From: Paenibacillus artemisiicola
GTDB lineage: Bacteria > Bacillota > Bacilli > Paenibacillales > Paenibacillaceae
Assembly: GCF_017652985.1 (NCBI RefSeq)
Contig: NZ_JAGGDJ010000002.1
Location: 1-64,000 of the forward strand
DNA length: 64,000 nucleotides
Direction of reading: 5' to 3'
The translations under genes and the position numbers were made by a program. The notes beneath the pieces were generated by a model. The model made no database searches. It was not told the DNA's origin and saw only the letters and a program-made list of their open reading frames with translations. Shown here piece after piece: positions 18,601 to 26,780 of the stretch (the first letter of the stretch is position 1; each line of letters starts with the position of its first letter).

Positions 18601-19012
18601 GGAGGCGCGTTCCCGAGTGAACTCCGCCGTCATCTCGGGCACCGTGTTCCTCAATTCCGACGACGTGCACGACGCGCGGGCCCAGGAGTACATGAAGGCG
18701 CTCTTGACGAACAAAGCCGTGCTGGCGCTCGCGAAGAAGGGCGAAGCGTTCCGTCCGGTCGAAGGCAACACGGGCGCGCGGGCGGCGGACGCGTTCGTGC
18801 TGAAGGACAAGGACGCGTATTACTTGGCCGTGTTCAATTACGACAAGACGGCCGCCGCCAAGACGATCGACTTGGCCCGGGCGGCCTTGAAAGGCGCCGC
18901 GGCCTACAAAGCGACCGACCTGTGGGCGAATGCCGCCTCGACCGTATCCGGCCAACTGACGGTGCAGCTCGGCGCCGCGGAATCGAAGCTGTTCAAGCTG
19001 GAGCCGAAGTAG
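15653..19012 (+). CDS. Secreted clan GH-D glycoside hydrolase with three carbohydrate-binding repeats
   Basis: A large exported enzyme (1119 residues). A signal peptide (KIAAVLLAASCIGYGAG) is followed by three tandem repeats of about 120 residues (about 55-178, 183-301, 309-430), each starting with a YEAE/FEAE-type motif and LTGNA, then CSGGKKVG, YISGD and DGG-Y(S/A)PD; they look like CBM35-type binding modules. The catalytic part has GWNSW near residue 734, an IKLDF motif with the candidate nucleophile Asp near 879, and RRIATD with a candidate acid/base Asp near 940, as in GH27/GH36 alpha-galactosidases. The exact substrate is unknown. The cytoplasmic paralogue at 26.8 kb shares this catalytic region. 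ATG 15653 follows AGGAG; ATG 15659 and 15662 are alternatives. Confidence 0.82.
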   Translation: MTMMRTLSKIAAVLLAASCIGYGAGSLPTLKADPSVPDGAQQTALTAEAAADEPIASYEAEAPGNPLTGNASAADCAACSGGKKVGGLYQGSSMRFADVEAPEAGQYDVSFAYISGDPRGADIRVNGGAPEHYDFAKTADWDTLGAKTIRMTLKQGANTIDISDGGGYSPDIDKLDVKPANDGFEAEDPGNALTGNAAVSDCGGCSGGKKVGNLYQGASLRFNHVTVPEAGAYTMTVSYISGDPRSADISVNGGEARHVDFEKTADWNTVGSQSLTVTLNQGENDVLFSDGGQYSPDIDRIALAPLASGYEAEAPANALTGNAKVAECGGCSGGKKVGNVYQGASLQFNGIEVPAAGSYTVTVHYISGDARAADVSVNGGAAQNILFPATADWNTTGAYAFTAQLKAGENAILFSDGGGYAPDFDKLVVTADDGSAVQPCERAAETTAQPGASVASKTVQAIAVKQSAGTVVADNGKYAITVDLKTGMASYAWQGKTVAKGVYSKFGDLASSCYGTHTFAMADVKPIKDGFGKGISFKIVNKQDGQPDLTQVYQIYAGETFFLTRTDAQGAAPIATNRFAPVVTNTAGGIDAGVANDGRVLAVPYDNDMWIRSQGVPINSSDTSYEVSAVYDNASRSGLVVGSVTHDTWKTGIRFAGGDNKLNALEVYGGASSAKTHDSQPHGTVTGTLVQSPTAFVGYYDDYRAGMEAYGRANAVIAPPLAFGKRVPKGVPVGWNSWAAFESRLTFQDVIDTSNFIKSSLQKQGLNNDGTTYVNMDSYWDNLSDAQLKDAVATIKRNGQKAGIYWGPFVYWGDNMDQPVEGSTTYKYGDIILRDKAGKPLPKLDGAYAIDPTHPGAKQRMDYYLNKFKQLGFEYIKLDFLTHGALEGKHNDPNVLTGTQAYNQGMAYVDKLVADQMFISESIAPLFPSQYAHSRRIATDTFGSISDTEFELNALTYGWWQNGTIYHYTDPDHMALTRAGSLEEARSRVNSAVISGTVFLNSDDVHDARAQEYMKALLTNKAVLALAKKGEAFRPVEGNTGARAADAFVLKDKDAYYLAVFNYDKTAAAKTIDLARAALKGAAAYKATDLWANAASTVSGQLTVQLGAAESKLFKLEPK

Positions 19013-19056
19013 GACGGACACCGGCGGAACAGCGCAGGCCATGGGCGTGAACAAGA

Positions 19057-19093
19057 GAAGAGACCCGAGGGGCGATTCCCCCCCGGGTCTCTT
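19057..19093. terminator. Shared terminator between convergent genes
   Basis: AAGAGACCCG pairs with CGGGTCTCTT, with an inner GGGG/CCCC stem. T-rich and A-rich flanks allow use from both sides: after the secreted glycosidase (+) and after the YesM-like kinase (-). Confidence 0.75.
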
Positions 19094-19235
19094 TGCGTGA
19101 TGTCGAATGAACAAGGCGCTTCGGTACCGGCGCCGTTCGCGCATCCGCAGGTGCCCCAAGCCGCGTTCATCGTCCGCGCTTCCGGCGGAAGCCGGCTTGG
19201 CGCCCGGCATGCCGCGCGACCCGATTGACGTTGCG

Positions 19236-19282
19236 GCATCCATGCGCTCCATACGCATCCATGCGCATCCAGCATCCATGCG
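19236..19282. repeat. Three copies of GCATCCATGCG
   Basis: The 11-mer GCATCCATGCG occurs at 19236-19246, 19255-19265 and 19272-19282, spaced 19 and 17 bases. It lies in the convergent intergenic region just past the kinase stop. Function unknown. Confidence 0.7.
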
Positions 19283-19307
19283 TTTCCGTGTCCAACCGCG
19301 CCGCGGT

Positions 19308-21176
19308 TTACAGCGGACCGCTCAGCGGCATCCGCAGCTGGACCGTCGTGCCGATGCCGAGCCAGCTGTAGATCCGGACGCCGTACGCATCGCCGAACGT
19401 CATCCGGATGCGCCGGTCGACGTTGCGGATGCCGTACCCGCCGCTCGCGGCGCCGCCCGGATCGCCCGGAAGCCCGGCCGCGCCGGCTGCGGTTTCGCTC
19501 GCCGCGCCTCCGGCGTCGCCGGCCATGCCGGCGATTAGCCGCTGCAGCGTCTCCGGGCGCATGCCCATTCCGTCGTCGATGACCTCGAGCACGAGCGTCA
19601 CGTCCTCGATCCGGGCTTTCAATATAATGTTCAAGCCGGCATCGTCGTCCCAGATCGCGTGATTGATCGCGTTCTCGATGAACGGCTGCAGCACGAGCTT
19701 GACGACGGGATACGGCAGCGCGGCTTCGTCGATGTCGTCGTGCAGGTGAAGCAGCCCGTTGAACCGCAGCTGCTGGATGGCGATGTACGAATTCGTGAGC
19801 CGCAGCTCCTCGCCGAGGCTGACGATCGTCTTGCCCTTGTTGAGCGAGATCCGGTAAAACTTCGCGAGATGCGTGACCATCGACTGGATTCGCTCGTCGC
19901 CGCTGCGCATCGCGAGCGCGGAGATGGACGCCAGCGTGTTGTACAGGAAGTGGGGATTGATCTGCGCCTGCAGCATGTTCATCTCGGCTTCCTTCTTGGC
20001 GATCTCCTTCTTGTACACTTCGTTGATGAGCGCCTTCATGCGGCCCGCCATCTTCGTCATGGCGAACATGAGCCGGCCGACCTCGTCCTGCGAGACGGAG
20101 CCCGCCGTGACGTCGAAGTCCTCGCGCTCGATCCGGCGCGTGATCTGCAGCAGCTTCTCGATGCGCTTCGTGAACATCCGCGCCGCGATATAGATCAGGA
20201 TGATGGCGATGAGGATGCAGACGATCGCGATCGTGAACAGGCGGGAGAACGCGAGCTTCACGTTGCTGAGCAGGCTGTCGTAGGACACGATCGAGACGAC
20301 CTTCCAGCCGTTCTCGATGACGTTGTAGACGACGTACACGCGCTCGCCGCCGTATTGGCCGAGGAAGCTGCCCGTCCGTCCGCCGCTTGCGTCGGCGCCC
20401 TTCACGAACGCGGCGAGGGGACGGTTCAGCTTCGCCTTGTCCCGCGCCGAGATGATGACGCCTTTATCGGATACGATGAACAGGTCCTTGTTGCGGTTCT
20501 CCTTCGCCATGAGGGCGTACAGGTCGGATTCCGGGATGTCCATCGTCAAGATGCCGTACGGGTAATTGAGGCTGTCGTTGTCGAGCAGCCGGGCCAGCAC
20601 GATGCGCGACGGTTTGCGTTCCTCCACCCCTTGGGTCACCTGCTGGTCGGTCGGGTTCGTCGCCGGCATCGCGGTGAACGTGACGTTGCCGTAGGCCTTG
20701 CCCGCGGCTTCGTACCACGGGGTCAGCCGGTCGGCGGCGCTTGCGCGCCGGACGTAGACCTCGTCGACGGGCAGCGTCGGATTGTCCAGGTAGACGGAGA
20801 TGCTCGTAATGTCGGAATTGGTGACGAGCATGTTCCGGAACACGCCGTCGAGGTAATCGTAGCCGTCGATATAGGCGCTGCTGTCCGTGTAGTCGGCGGA
20901 CAAGAAATCGCGCAGCCGCCGGTCGAGGTACAGGGAGGAGGACACTTTGGAATACGAGTCCAGCTTCATTTTCAGGTTGGCGCCGATCTGGTCGGTCGTC
21001 GTTGCCATGCTGGCGTACACTTGGCGGCTCAGCTCGTTCTTCATCGTCTCGTAGGAGTAGACGGCGAAGAAGAGCAGGGGCGCGACGGACGCGAGGCCGA
21101 GCGCCACGAAGAGCTTGTTGCGCAGGCGCATGTCCAGGAAGGGGCGGATGAGGTAGCGTTCCAGCGGGCGTCGCAC
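19308..21176 (-). CDS. YesM-type sensor histidine kinase
   Basis: A 622-residue membrane kinase of the type that controls sugar-uptake operons in Paenibacillaceae. Two membrane helices (about 20-40 and 295-320) flank a large extracytoplasmic sensor domain of the double-Cache type; a HAMP domain follows, then the His-kinase motif INPHFLYNT near residue 407, and the ATPase N box IENAINHAI. A Gly/Ala-rich insertion of about 35 residues sits between the G1 box (DDGMGM) and GYGIRN. The start is GTG with GGAGGAG. It lies 18 bases downstream of the YesN-like gene in the same operon. It probably senses a sugar ligand or loaded binding protein. Confidence 0.9.
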   Translation of the reverse strand: MRRPLERYLIRPFLDMRLRNKLFVALGLASVAPLLFFAVYSYETMKNELSRQVYASMATTTDQIGANLKMKLDSYSKVSSSLYLDRRLRDFLSADYTDSSAYIDGYDYLDGVFRNMLVTNSDITSISVYLDNPTLPVDEVYVRRASAADRLTPWYEAAGKAYGNVTFTAMPATNPTDQQVTQGVEERKPSRIVLARLLDNDSLNYPYGILTMDIPESDLYALMAKENRNKDLFIVSDKGVIISARDKAKLNRPLAAFVKGADASGGRTGSFLGQYGGERVYVVYNVIENGWKVVSIVSYDSLLSNVKLAFSRLFTIAIVCILIAIILIYIAARMFTKRIEKLLQITRRIEREDFDVTAGSVSQDEVGRLMFAMTKMAGRMKALINEVYKKEIAKKEAEMNMLQAQINPHFLYNTLASISALAMRSGDERIQSMVTHLAKFYRISLNKGKTIVSLGEELRLTNSYIAIQQLRFNGLLHLHDDIDEAALPYPVVKLVLQPFIENAINHAIWDDDAGLNIILKARIEDVTLVLEVIDDGMGMRPETLQRLIAGMAGDAGGAASETAAGAAGLPGDPGGAASGGYGIRNVDRRIRMTFGDAYGVRIYSWLGIGTTVQLRMPLSGPL

Positions 21177-21194
21177 AAAAATTCTCCTCCGGCG

Positions 21195-22769
21195 TCAATA
21201 AAATTGTTTGCGGTATTGATTCGGCGTGACGCCGGCGGTCTTGTGGAACAGCGAGCAGAAGTACGACACGTTCTCGTAGCCGACCCGCCCGGCGATCTCG
21301 TGGATCTTCAGCGAGCGGTCCGCGAGCAGGGCGGAAGCGCGCGCCATCCGCATGTCCGTGATGGCCTCGAGAATGGTGCGGCCGGTCTTCTCCTTGAAAA
21401 TCGTGCGGATGTAGTTCGGCGACAGGTACACTTCCTTCGCGATGTCCTCGACGGTCAGCGGCAAAGGATAATCGCGCGCGATAATCGCCTCGATGCTCCG
21501 GGCGATGCCGAGATGCCGGTCGCGGTCCTTCTCCGAGAGGACCAGGATGAGGCTGCCGCACGCCTGCTTCAAACAATCGCCGATGTCGCCCAGCACCTCG
21601 CAGCCGTTCATGAGGTCCCATTCGCCGCGGACGGGGCCGGCGGCTTCGGCGTCCTTGACCGCCTGGCCGAGCTGGTGCTTCACGCCCGAGAGCAGGCGGA
21701 CGGCGGCGGCCCGGGCGGGATGGCGGTGAACGCGGCGCGTCTTCAGCTCTTCCATGAAACGGTCGATCTCCCCCTCCGCTTCGTCCGGCTTCAGCTGGCC
21801 GATCGCGCGGATCAGCGCCGCTTGGTACGCTTCGACGCCGACCTCCCCGGTGCTCGGCTCCCGGACCGCGTCCGCGCGAATCAGCGCGCCTTTGCCGACG
21901 TAGAAGGCGTGCTCCGCCGCGGCGCGCGCCTCCTTGAGCAGGGCATACGCGTCCTCGGGCCGCTCGCCCGGCCGGGACAGGCCGATCGTGAGGCGTACCG
22001 GGAAGCTCGCCGCCATTTCCCGCTGCAGGCCGGTCCATAACGCTTCGTCGTTCCGAGGGTCGGCGGCGGGGAAGAGCGCGGCGAAATCGCCGTATTCCCC
22101 GTCGATCAGCCCGCCGGCGAAGCCGAGCGCCTTGAGCCGGGCCCGGACGGCTTCGGTGATGCTCGCTTCCAGTTGCTTCGGCGTCTGCTCGCCGGACGCC
22201 GAGCCGCCGTCGTCCCCGGTCCAGGCGACCGATAGGGAGGCGACCTTGAGCGGTCCCCGGAGCAGCTCCGGCATGCCGTCCATGCGCAGCAGCTTCGCGG
22301 CCGCTTCTTCGCGGGCGTCATCGCCCGGTTCGAGGAACAGCGCGCGCAGCAGCTTCTCCTTCGCCATCGCGATCGTCTGCTCCGCGAGGCGCGCCTCGTC
22401 GCATTTCAGCTTTACCTTCTCCATCAGCTGGCGCAGCTCGTCGAGATCGATCGGCTTCAGCAGGTAGCCGGACGCTTCCACGGCGATGGCGGCCTTGATA
22501 TATTGGAATTCGTCGTGGCCGCTCAGGAAGACGATCTTGACCCGCTTGCTGTGCTGCTTCGCCCGTTTGGCGAATTCGAGCCCGTCCATGATCGGCATGC
22601 GCACGTCGGTGAGGATGATGTCCGGGTCCAGCGTCTTGGCCAGCTCGAGCGCTTCCCGGCCGTTCTTGGCCGTGCCGGCGACCGCGATGTCCATGGCGTC
22701 CCACGGAACGTACCGCGAAAGCGTATCCAATTCCATTTTTTCGTCGTCCACGAGCAGGATGGAATACAT
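21195..22769 (-). CDS. YesN-type response regulator (receiver plus AraC HTH)
   Basis: A 524-residue regulator with an N-terminal receiver (ILLVDDEKMELD, phospho-acceptor Asp in ILTDVRMPIMDG near residue 55, and YLLKPID) and a C-terminal AraC-type double helix-turn-helix (about 420-524: VEDIAKEVYLSPNYIRTIFK and IAGRVGYENVSYFCSLFHK). ATG 22769 follows AAAGGGGG. It pairs with the adjacent kinase and most likely activates the divergent permease operon across a 250-base regulatory region. Confidence 0.92.
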   Translation of the reverse strand: MYSILLVDDEKMELDTLSRYVPWDAMDIAVAGTAKNGREALELAKTLDPDIILTDVRMPIMDGLEFAKRAKQHSKRVKIVFLSGHDEFQYIKAAIAVEASGYLLKPIDLDELRQLMEKVKLKCDEARLAEQTIAMAKEKLLRALFLEPGDDAREEAAAKLLRMDGMPELLRGPLKVASLSVAWTGDDGGSASGEQTPKQLEASITEAVRARLKALGFAGGLIDGEYGDFAALFPAADPRNDEALWTGLQREMAASFPVRLTIGLSRPGERPEDAYALLKEARAAAEHAFYVGKGALIRADAVREPSTGEVGVEAYQAALIRAIGQLKPDEAEGEIDRFMEELKTRRVHRHPARAAAVRLLSGVKHQLGQAVKDAEAAGPVRGEWDLMNGCEVLGDIGDCLKQACGSLILVLSEKDRDRHLGIARSIEAIIARDYPLPLTVEDIAKEVYLSPNYIRTIFKEKTGRTILEAITDMRMARASALLADRSLKIHEIAGRVGYENVSYFCSLFHKTAGVTPNQYRKQFY

Positions 22770-22959
22770 GGTGCTGCCCCCTTTTATCCCTTTATCGATA
22801 TGAAACGGAAGATCGCGCGGGCGCGGCGCCCGGCAGTGGCGATCGCCGCTCCATTATTGTAGTGCGGCCGGCGGATTTCAACAATGGGACGAAAGCAACT
22901 GCGGCGGTTTGGAGCATGAATCGGCGAATGTTTGCATGGATGGGAGGGCGGCCGTCTCC

Positions 22960-22965
22960 TATAAT
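22960..22965 (+). promoter_or_regulatory. -10 box of the sugar ABC transporter operon
   Basis: A consensus TATAAT lies 52 bases before the first permease start but has no good -35 match at 16-18 bases. That pattern fits a promoter dependent on the YesN-like activator encoded divergently. Confidence 0.5.
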
Positions 22966-23017
22966 GGGGATTGTTCCGATGCGAGACGACAACTTAAGTG
23001 GACGGAGGAAAGCAATC

Positions 23018-23983
23018 GTGAAACCCGACGCGGAAGCGCTCGGCCCGCTGCCGGCCGTACGGCGCCCGGGCAATTGGAAGCGGTTACGCAGCCAGAAGCT
23101 GCTGTGGCTGATGATCCTGCCCGCCTTTATCTGCACCCTGCTGTTCTCCTATACGCCGATGTTCGGCCTGTATATGGCGTTCATCAATTACACCCCCGGA
23201 GGCTCGTTCGCGTCGTCGTTCTTCGGCGGCGAGTTCGTGGGGCTGCAGTGGTTCAAGTATTTCTTCGACAGCGGCGACTTCTGGATCATTCTCCGGAACA
23301 CGCTGGCGCAAAGCCTGCTCAGCCTGCTGCTCGGCTTCCCGGCGCCGATCATCCTGGCGATCGCGATCAACGAGGTGCGCTTCGGGGCGTTCAAGAAGTT
23401 CGTGCAGACGGTCTCGTACTTGCCGCACTTCATCTCGTGGGTCATCGCGGCCAACATCATCATCTCGGTGCTGTCGACGCAAGGCCTCGTGAACAAGCTG
23501 CTCATGGTGCTGCACGTCACGGACAAACCGATCGCCTTCTTCCAGCACGGCCCGTACTTCTGGTGGATCATCGGCTTCTCGAACATGTGGAAGGACATGG
23601 GCTTCAACGCCATCATGTACCTCGCGGCGATCACGTCGATCAATCCCGAGCTGTACGAGGCGGCGAAGGTCGACGGCGCGAGCCGCGTCCGGCAAATGCT
23701 GCACGTCACGCTGCCGGCGCTCCGGCCGACGATCGTCATCCTGCTCATCCTCGCGGTCGGCGGCGTGCTGAACGCGGGCTTCGATCAGCAGTACCTGATG
23801 CAGAACGACCTCGTGCTGAAGTATTCCGACGTCATCGACACGTACACGTACCGGTACGGCCTGCAGAACGGCATGTTCTCCTACGGCGCGGCGGTCGGAT
23901 TGTTCAAGTCGCTCGTGGCGTTCGTCCTGGTGCTCGCCGTCAACCGGCTGGCCAAGAAGGTCAATGACCAGGCGCTCTTCTAA
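23018..23983 (+). CDS. CUT1 sugar ABC transporter permease, LplB family
   Basis: A 321-residue inner-membrane permease with six hydrophobic segments. The ABC-interaction loop reads EAAKVDGASRVRQMLHVTLP (about residues 210-230), and FFQHGPYFW and LRNTLAQSLL are typical of LplB-like proteins. It forms the channel with the YtcP-like permease downstream. No ATPase is encoded in the cluster, which is usual for CUT1 systems that share MsmX-type ATPases. GTG 23018 is chosen because GGAGGAAAG precedes it; the open frame further upstream lacks a ribosome binding site and is not membrane-protein-like. Confidence 0.92.
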   Translation: MKPDAEALGPLPAVRRPGNWKRLRSQKLLWLMILPAFICTLLFSYTPMFGLYMAFINYTPGGSFASSFFGGEFVGLQWFKYFFDSGDFWIILRNTLAQSLLSLLLGFPAPIILAIAINEVRFGAFKKFVQTVSYLPHFISWVIAANIIISVLSTQGLVNKLLMVLHVTDKPIAFFQHGPYFWWIIGFSNMWKDMGFNAIMYLAAITSINPELYEAAKVDGASRVRQMLHVTLPALRPTIVILLILAVGGVLNAGFDQQYLMQNDLVLKYSDVIDTYTYRYGLQNGMFSYGAAVGLFKSLVAFVLVLAVNRLAKKVNDQALF

Positions 23984-24013
23984 GCCGCAGCCATCACGCA
24001 AAGGAGTGGAGAC

Positions 24014-24904
24014 ATGAGAGGCAAATCGACGGGAGACGTGCTGTATACCGGCATCGTGTATCTGTTCCTGATCGCGGTCGTGTTCGTGACGTTCTATCCG
24101 TTCTGGAACGTGTTCGTGCTGTCGGTCAACAGCGCGTCCGATACGATCAAGGGCGGCGTTTATTTCTGGCCGCGGGAGCTGAACTTCACCAGCTACAAAG
24201 AAATTCTGACCGACCATGAGATCCTGCACGCGGTCTGGGTTACGGTCGCGCGGACGGTGATCGGCACGCCGCTGACCGTCATGGTCATCAGCCTGCTGGC
24301 GTACCCGCTCAGCAGCCGCGAGCTGGCGTTTCGGCGGCCGGTCACGCTGTACTTCATCTTCACGATGTATTTCGGCGGCGGGCTCATCCCGTACTACATG
24401 GTGCTGAAGAATCTGTATCTGATCGACACGTTCTGGGTGTTCGTCCTGCCGGGGCTCATGAACGTCTTCTACATGATTCTCGTGCGGACGTTCATCGAGC
24501 AGCTGCCGCAGGAAATTTCGGAGTCGGCGAAGATCGACGGCGCGAACGACCTGCAGGTGTACTTCCGGATCATCCTGCCGCTCACGACGCCGGTGCTGGC
24601 GACGATCGCGCTGTTCACGGCGATCGGCCATTGGAACGCGTGGTTCGATTCGTACGTGTTCACCTACAAGTCGAATCTCAAGACGCTGCAGGCGGTGCTG
24701 GTCAAGATCCTCAATCAATACCAGACCGGCGCGATGGTGTCGGACGCCCAGAAGCTGGCGGATTCCAGCAAGCGGCTGGCGGTGTCCTCGGATACGATCC
24801 GGATGGCCGCCACGATGGTCGCCACGCTGCCGATCGTCATGGTGTACCCGTTCCTGCAGCGGTATTTCGTCAAAGGCATGACGCTCGGCTCCGTCAAGAG
24901 CTGA
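24014..24904 (+). CDS. CUT1 sugar ABC transporter permease, YtcP/LplC family
   Basis: A 296-residue permease with six hydrophobic segments; the coupling loop is QEISESAKIDGANDLQVYFR (about 172-191), and the ending QRYFVKGMTLGSVKS is characteristic of the family. It follows the LplB-like permease by 30 bases with AAAGGAG before the ATG. Works with the first permease and the downstream lipoprotein to import an oligosaccharide. Confidence 0.93.
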   Translation: MRGKSTGDVLYTGIVYLFLIAVVFVTFYPFWNVFVLSVNSASDTIKGGVYFWPRELNFTSYKEILTDHEILHAVWVTVARTVIGTPLTVMVISLLAYPLSSRELAFRRPVTLYFIFTMYFGGGLIPYYMVLKNLYLIDTFWVFVLPGLMNVFYMILVRTFIEQLPQEISESAKIDGANDLQVYFRIILPLTTPVLATIALFTAIGHWNAWFDSYVFTYKSNLKTLQAVLVKILNQYQTGAMVSDAQKLADSSKRLAVSSDTIRMAATMVATLPIVMVYPFLQRYFVKGMTLGSVKS

Positions 24905-25055
24905 TCCGCGACGGCGCCGGCAATGCCGGCCATGAAAGGGGTGACCGCCGGCCATATTCGCGCCCGGCCTGCCGAATTCGTAACACGCGCATCACCGAGA
25001 CAGGATGGTCCGCATGGCGGATCGCAACCACTACGGATCTAGGGGGATACGTTCC

Positions 25056-26720
25056 ATGAAGAAAAAACAGGTACTGCCCGTCGTGCTCGCGGCGGCGCTC
25101 ATGCCCGCGCTGCTGGCCGGCTGCGGCGACGGCGGGTCCGATAACGCGGCGAATACGAATTCGAATGCGAACGGCGGCTCGAATGCCGGCACGAACGCGC
25201 AGCCCGCGAACGACGGCGGCGACCAGACGGACGCGAACAAGCCGTCGGAGCCGATCACGCTGACCTTCTTCGACAAGAACACCGGCGCCGCGTTCGATAA
25301 TCCGGTCGCCCAGGAAATCATGAAGCGCACCGGCGTGAAGGTCGAAATCCAGCAGCCGACCGGCAATCCGTCGGAGAAGCTGAACCTCATGCTCGCGAGC
25401 AACGACTTGCCCGACATCATCCTGATGGACCGCGGCGGCGACATCGTGAACAAGTACATCGCGGCCGGCGCGATCATCCCGCTGAACGATCTGATCGACA
25501 AATACGGGCCGGACGTGCAATCGCAGTACGGCGATATTTTATCGAAGACGCGCTTCAAGGACGGCAAGAACTATTACCTGTCGAATTGGTACGGCATGGA
25601 CAACGATCCCGTGTTCGGCGTGCAGATGCGCAAGGACATGCTGAAGGAGCTCGCGCCGGACAAGGCGGAGGGCGGCCAGCCGTTCACGACCGGCGAGTTC
25701 GAGCAATTGCTGAAGGATTTCAAGGCGAAGTACCCGACGATCGACGGCAAGCCTTCGATTCCGCTGACGCTGAACGCCGAGAACATGGGCGCGGTGCTGG
25801 GCACGTTCAAGGGCATGTGGGGCATGAAGCCGTACTACGAGGACGGCGACAGCCTGAAATTCGACGTGAAGGACCCGAAATACCGCGATATGATCCTCTA
25901 TATGAACAAGCTGTACCGCGAAGGGCTGATCGAGCAGGACTGGGCGGTCAACAAGTCGCAGACGTGGGAGCAGAAGATCTCGAACGGCATCGTGTTCTCG
26001 ACCGTATCGGCGTATTGGGATCTCGGCAACGCCAACGGCGCGCTGAAGAAGGACGGCGGCGCGGATAAGCAGCTGTTTGCCTACAAGGTCGTGGCGCCGG
26101 GCACCGACCCGTCGCAGACGACGTTCGGACCGCGCAGCCCGCTCGGCTGGGACGCGATCGCGATCACGAAGAAGAACAAGCATCCGGAAGAGACGATGAA
26201 GTTCATCAACTACCTGGCGAGCGAAGAAGGCCAGTACCTCCTCATGTGGGGCGTCGAAGGCCAGACGTGGGACCTGAAGGACGGCAAGCATACGCCGAAG
26301 CCGGACGTGCTGCAGGCGCTGAAGGACGACTGGGCGGGCGAGACGAAGAAGACGGGCATCCGGACGTGGACCTGGTTCATCAAGAACGGCCTGGGCTCCG
26401 ACGGCACGCCGTACGACGTCTCCCGCTTGAACCGCGGCGAGATCGAGCAGATGGCGACCAAGAACCTGCTGGATTCCGTCTACGACACGTCGCCGTACGA
26501 CAACCTGAACCCGGAAGGCGGCACGCCGGTATCGCTGAGCTACCAGAAGGTGCAGGACATCATGAAGCAGTCGCTGACCAAGATCATCATCTCGAAGTCC
26601 GAGCAGGAAGCGAACGCCGGCTTTGACGCCATGCTGGCGGAGATGAAGGCGGCGGGCGACGAGAGCGTCGAGAAGGCAATCACGGACAATTACAAAACGC
26701 GCATGGAGCTTTGGAAATAA
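25056..26720 (+). CDS. Sugar-binding lipoprotein of the ABC transporter (LplA/YtcQ type)
   Basis: A 554-residue extracellular solute-binding protein. It has a Lys-rich start (MKKKQ), a hydrophobic stretch and lipobox LLAGC (Cys near residue 23), then an Asn/Gly/Ala-rich linker (about 25-60) as in many Gram-positive binding lipoproteins, and a family-1-type binding fold. ATG 25056 follows AGGGGG. It is the third gene of the importer operon. A hairpin separates it from the glycosidase gene, which may allow higher levels of binding protein than enzyme. Confidence 0.9.
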   Translation: MKKKQVLPVVLAAALMPALLAGCGDGGSDNAANTNSNANGGSNAGTNAQPANDGGDQTDANKPSEPITLTFFDKNTGAAFDNPVAQEIMKRTGVKVEIQQPTGNPSEKLNLMLASNDLPDIILMDRGGDIVNKYIAAGAIIPLNDLIDKYGPDVQSQYGDILSKTRFKDGKNYYLSNWYGMDNDPVFGVQMRKDMLKELAPDKAEGGQPFTTGEFEQLLKDFKAKYPTIDGKPSIPLTLNAENMGAVLGTFKGMWGMKPYYEDGDSLKFDVKDPKYRDMILYMNKLYREGLIEQDWAVNKSQTWEQKISNGIVFSTVSAYWDLGNANGALKKDGGADKQLFAYKVVAPGTDPSQTTFGPRSPLGWDAIAITKKNKHPEETMKFINYLASEEGQYLLMWGVEGQTWDLKDGKHTPKPDVLQALKDDWAGETKKTGIRTWTWFIKNGLGSDGTPYDVSRLNRGEIEQMATKNLLDSVYDTSPYDNLNPEGGTPVSLSYQKVQDIMKQSLTKIIISKSEQEANAGFDAMLAEMKAAGDESVEKAITDNYKTRMELWK

Positions 26721-26731
26721 CCGGATGACGA

Positions 26732-26751
26732 AGGGGGCTGCGAAGCCCCCT
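26732..26751 (+). terminator. Intercistronic hairpin after the binding protein gene
   Basis: AGGGGGCT pairs with AGCCCCCT (8 bp) around a GCGA loop, followed only by CTTAT. It lies inside the operon and may stabilise the upstream mRNA or partly terminate. Confidence 0.5.
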
Positions 26752-26780
26752 CTTATCCGTCCATACGGAGGCGATGCGAG

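Noticed and set aside
15536-19279. 1247-codon open frame on the minus strand across the secreted glycosidase
   Set aside because: Shadow frame created by high GC at third positions; the repeats in it mirror the three binding modules on the + strand. No recognisable protein.
22862-23017. N-terminal extension of the first permease
   Set aside because: It would place the TATAAT box and the AGGAGGAAAG-type ribosome binding site inside the coding region; GTG 23018 is better.
19659-25520. Long frames opposite the YesM/YesN and permease genes
   Set aside because: Low-complexity Arg/His/Gln/Asp-rich translations opposite well-supported genes with matching start sites and motifs.
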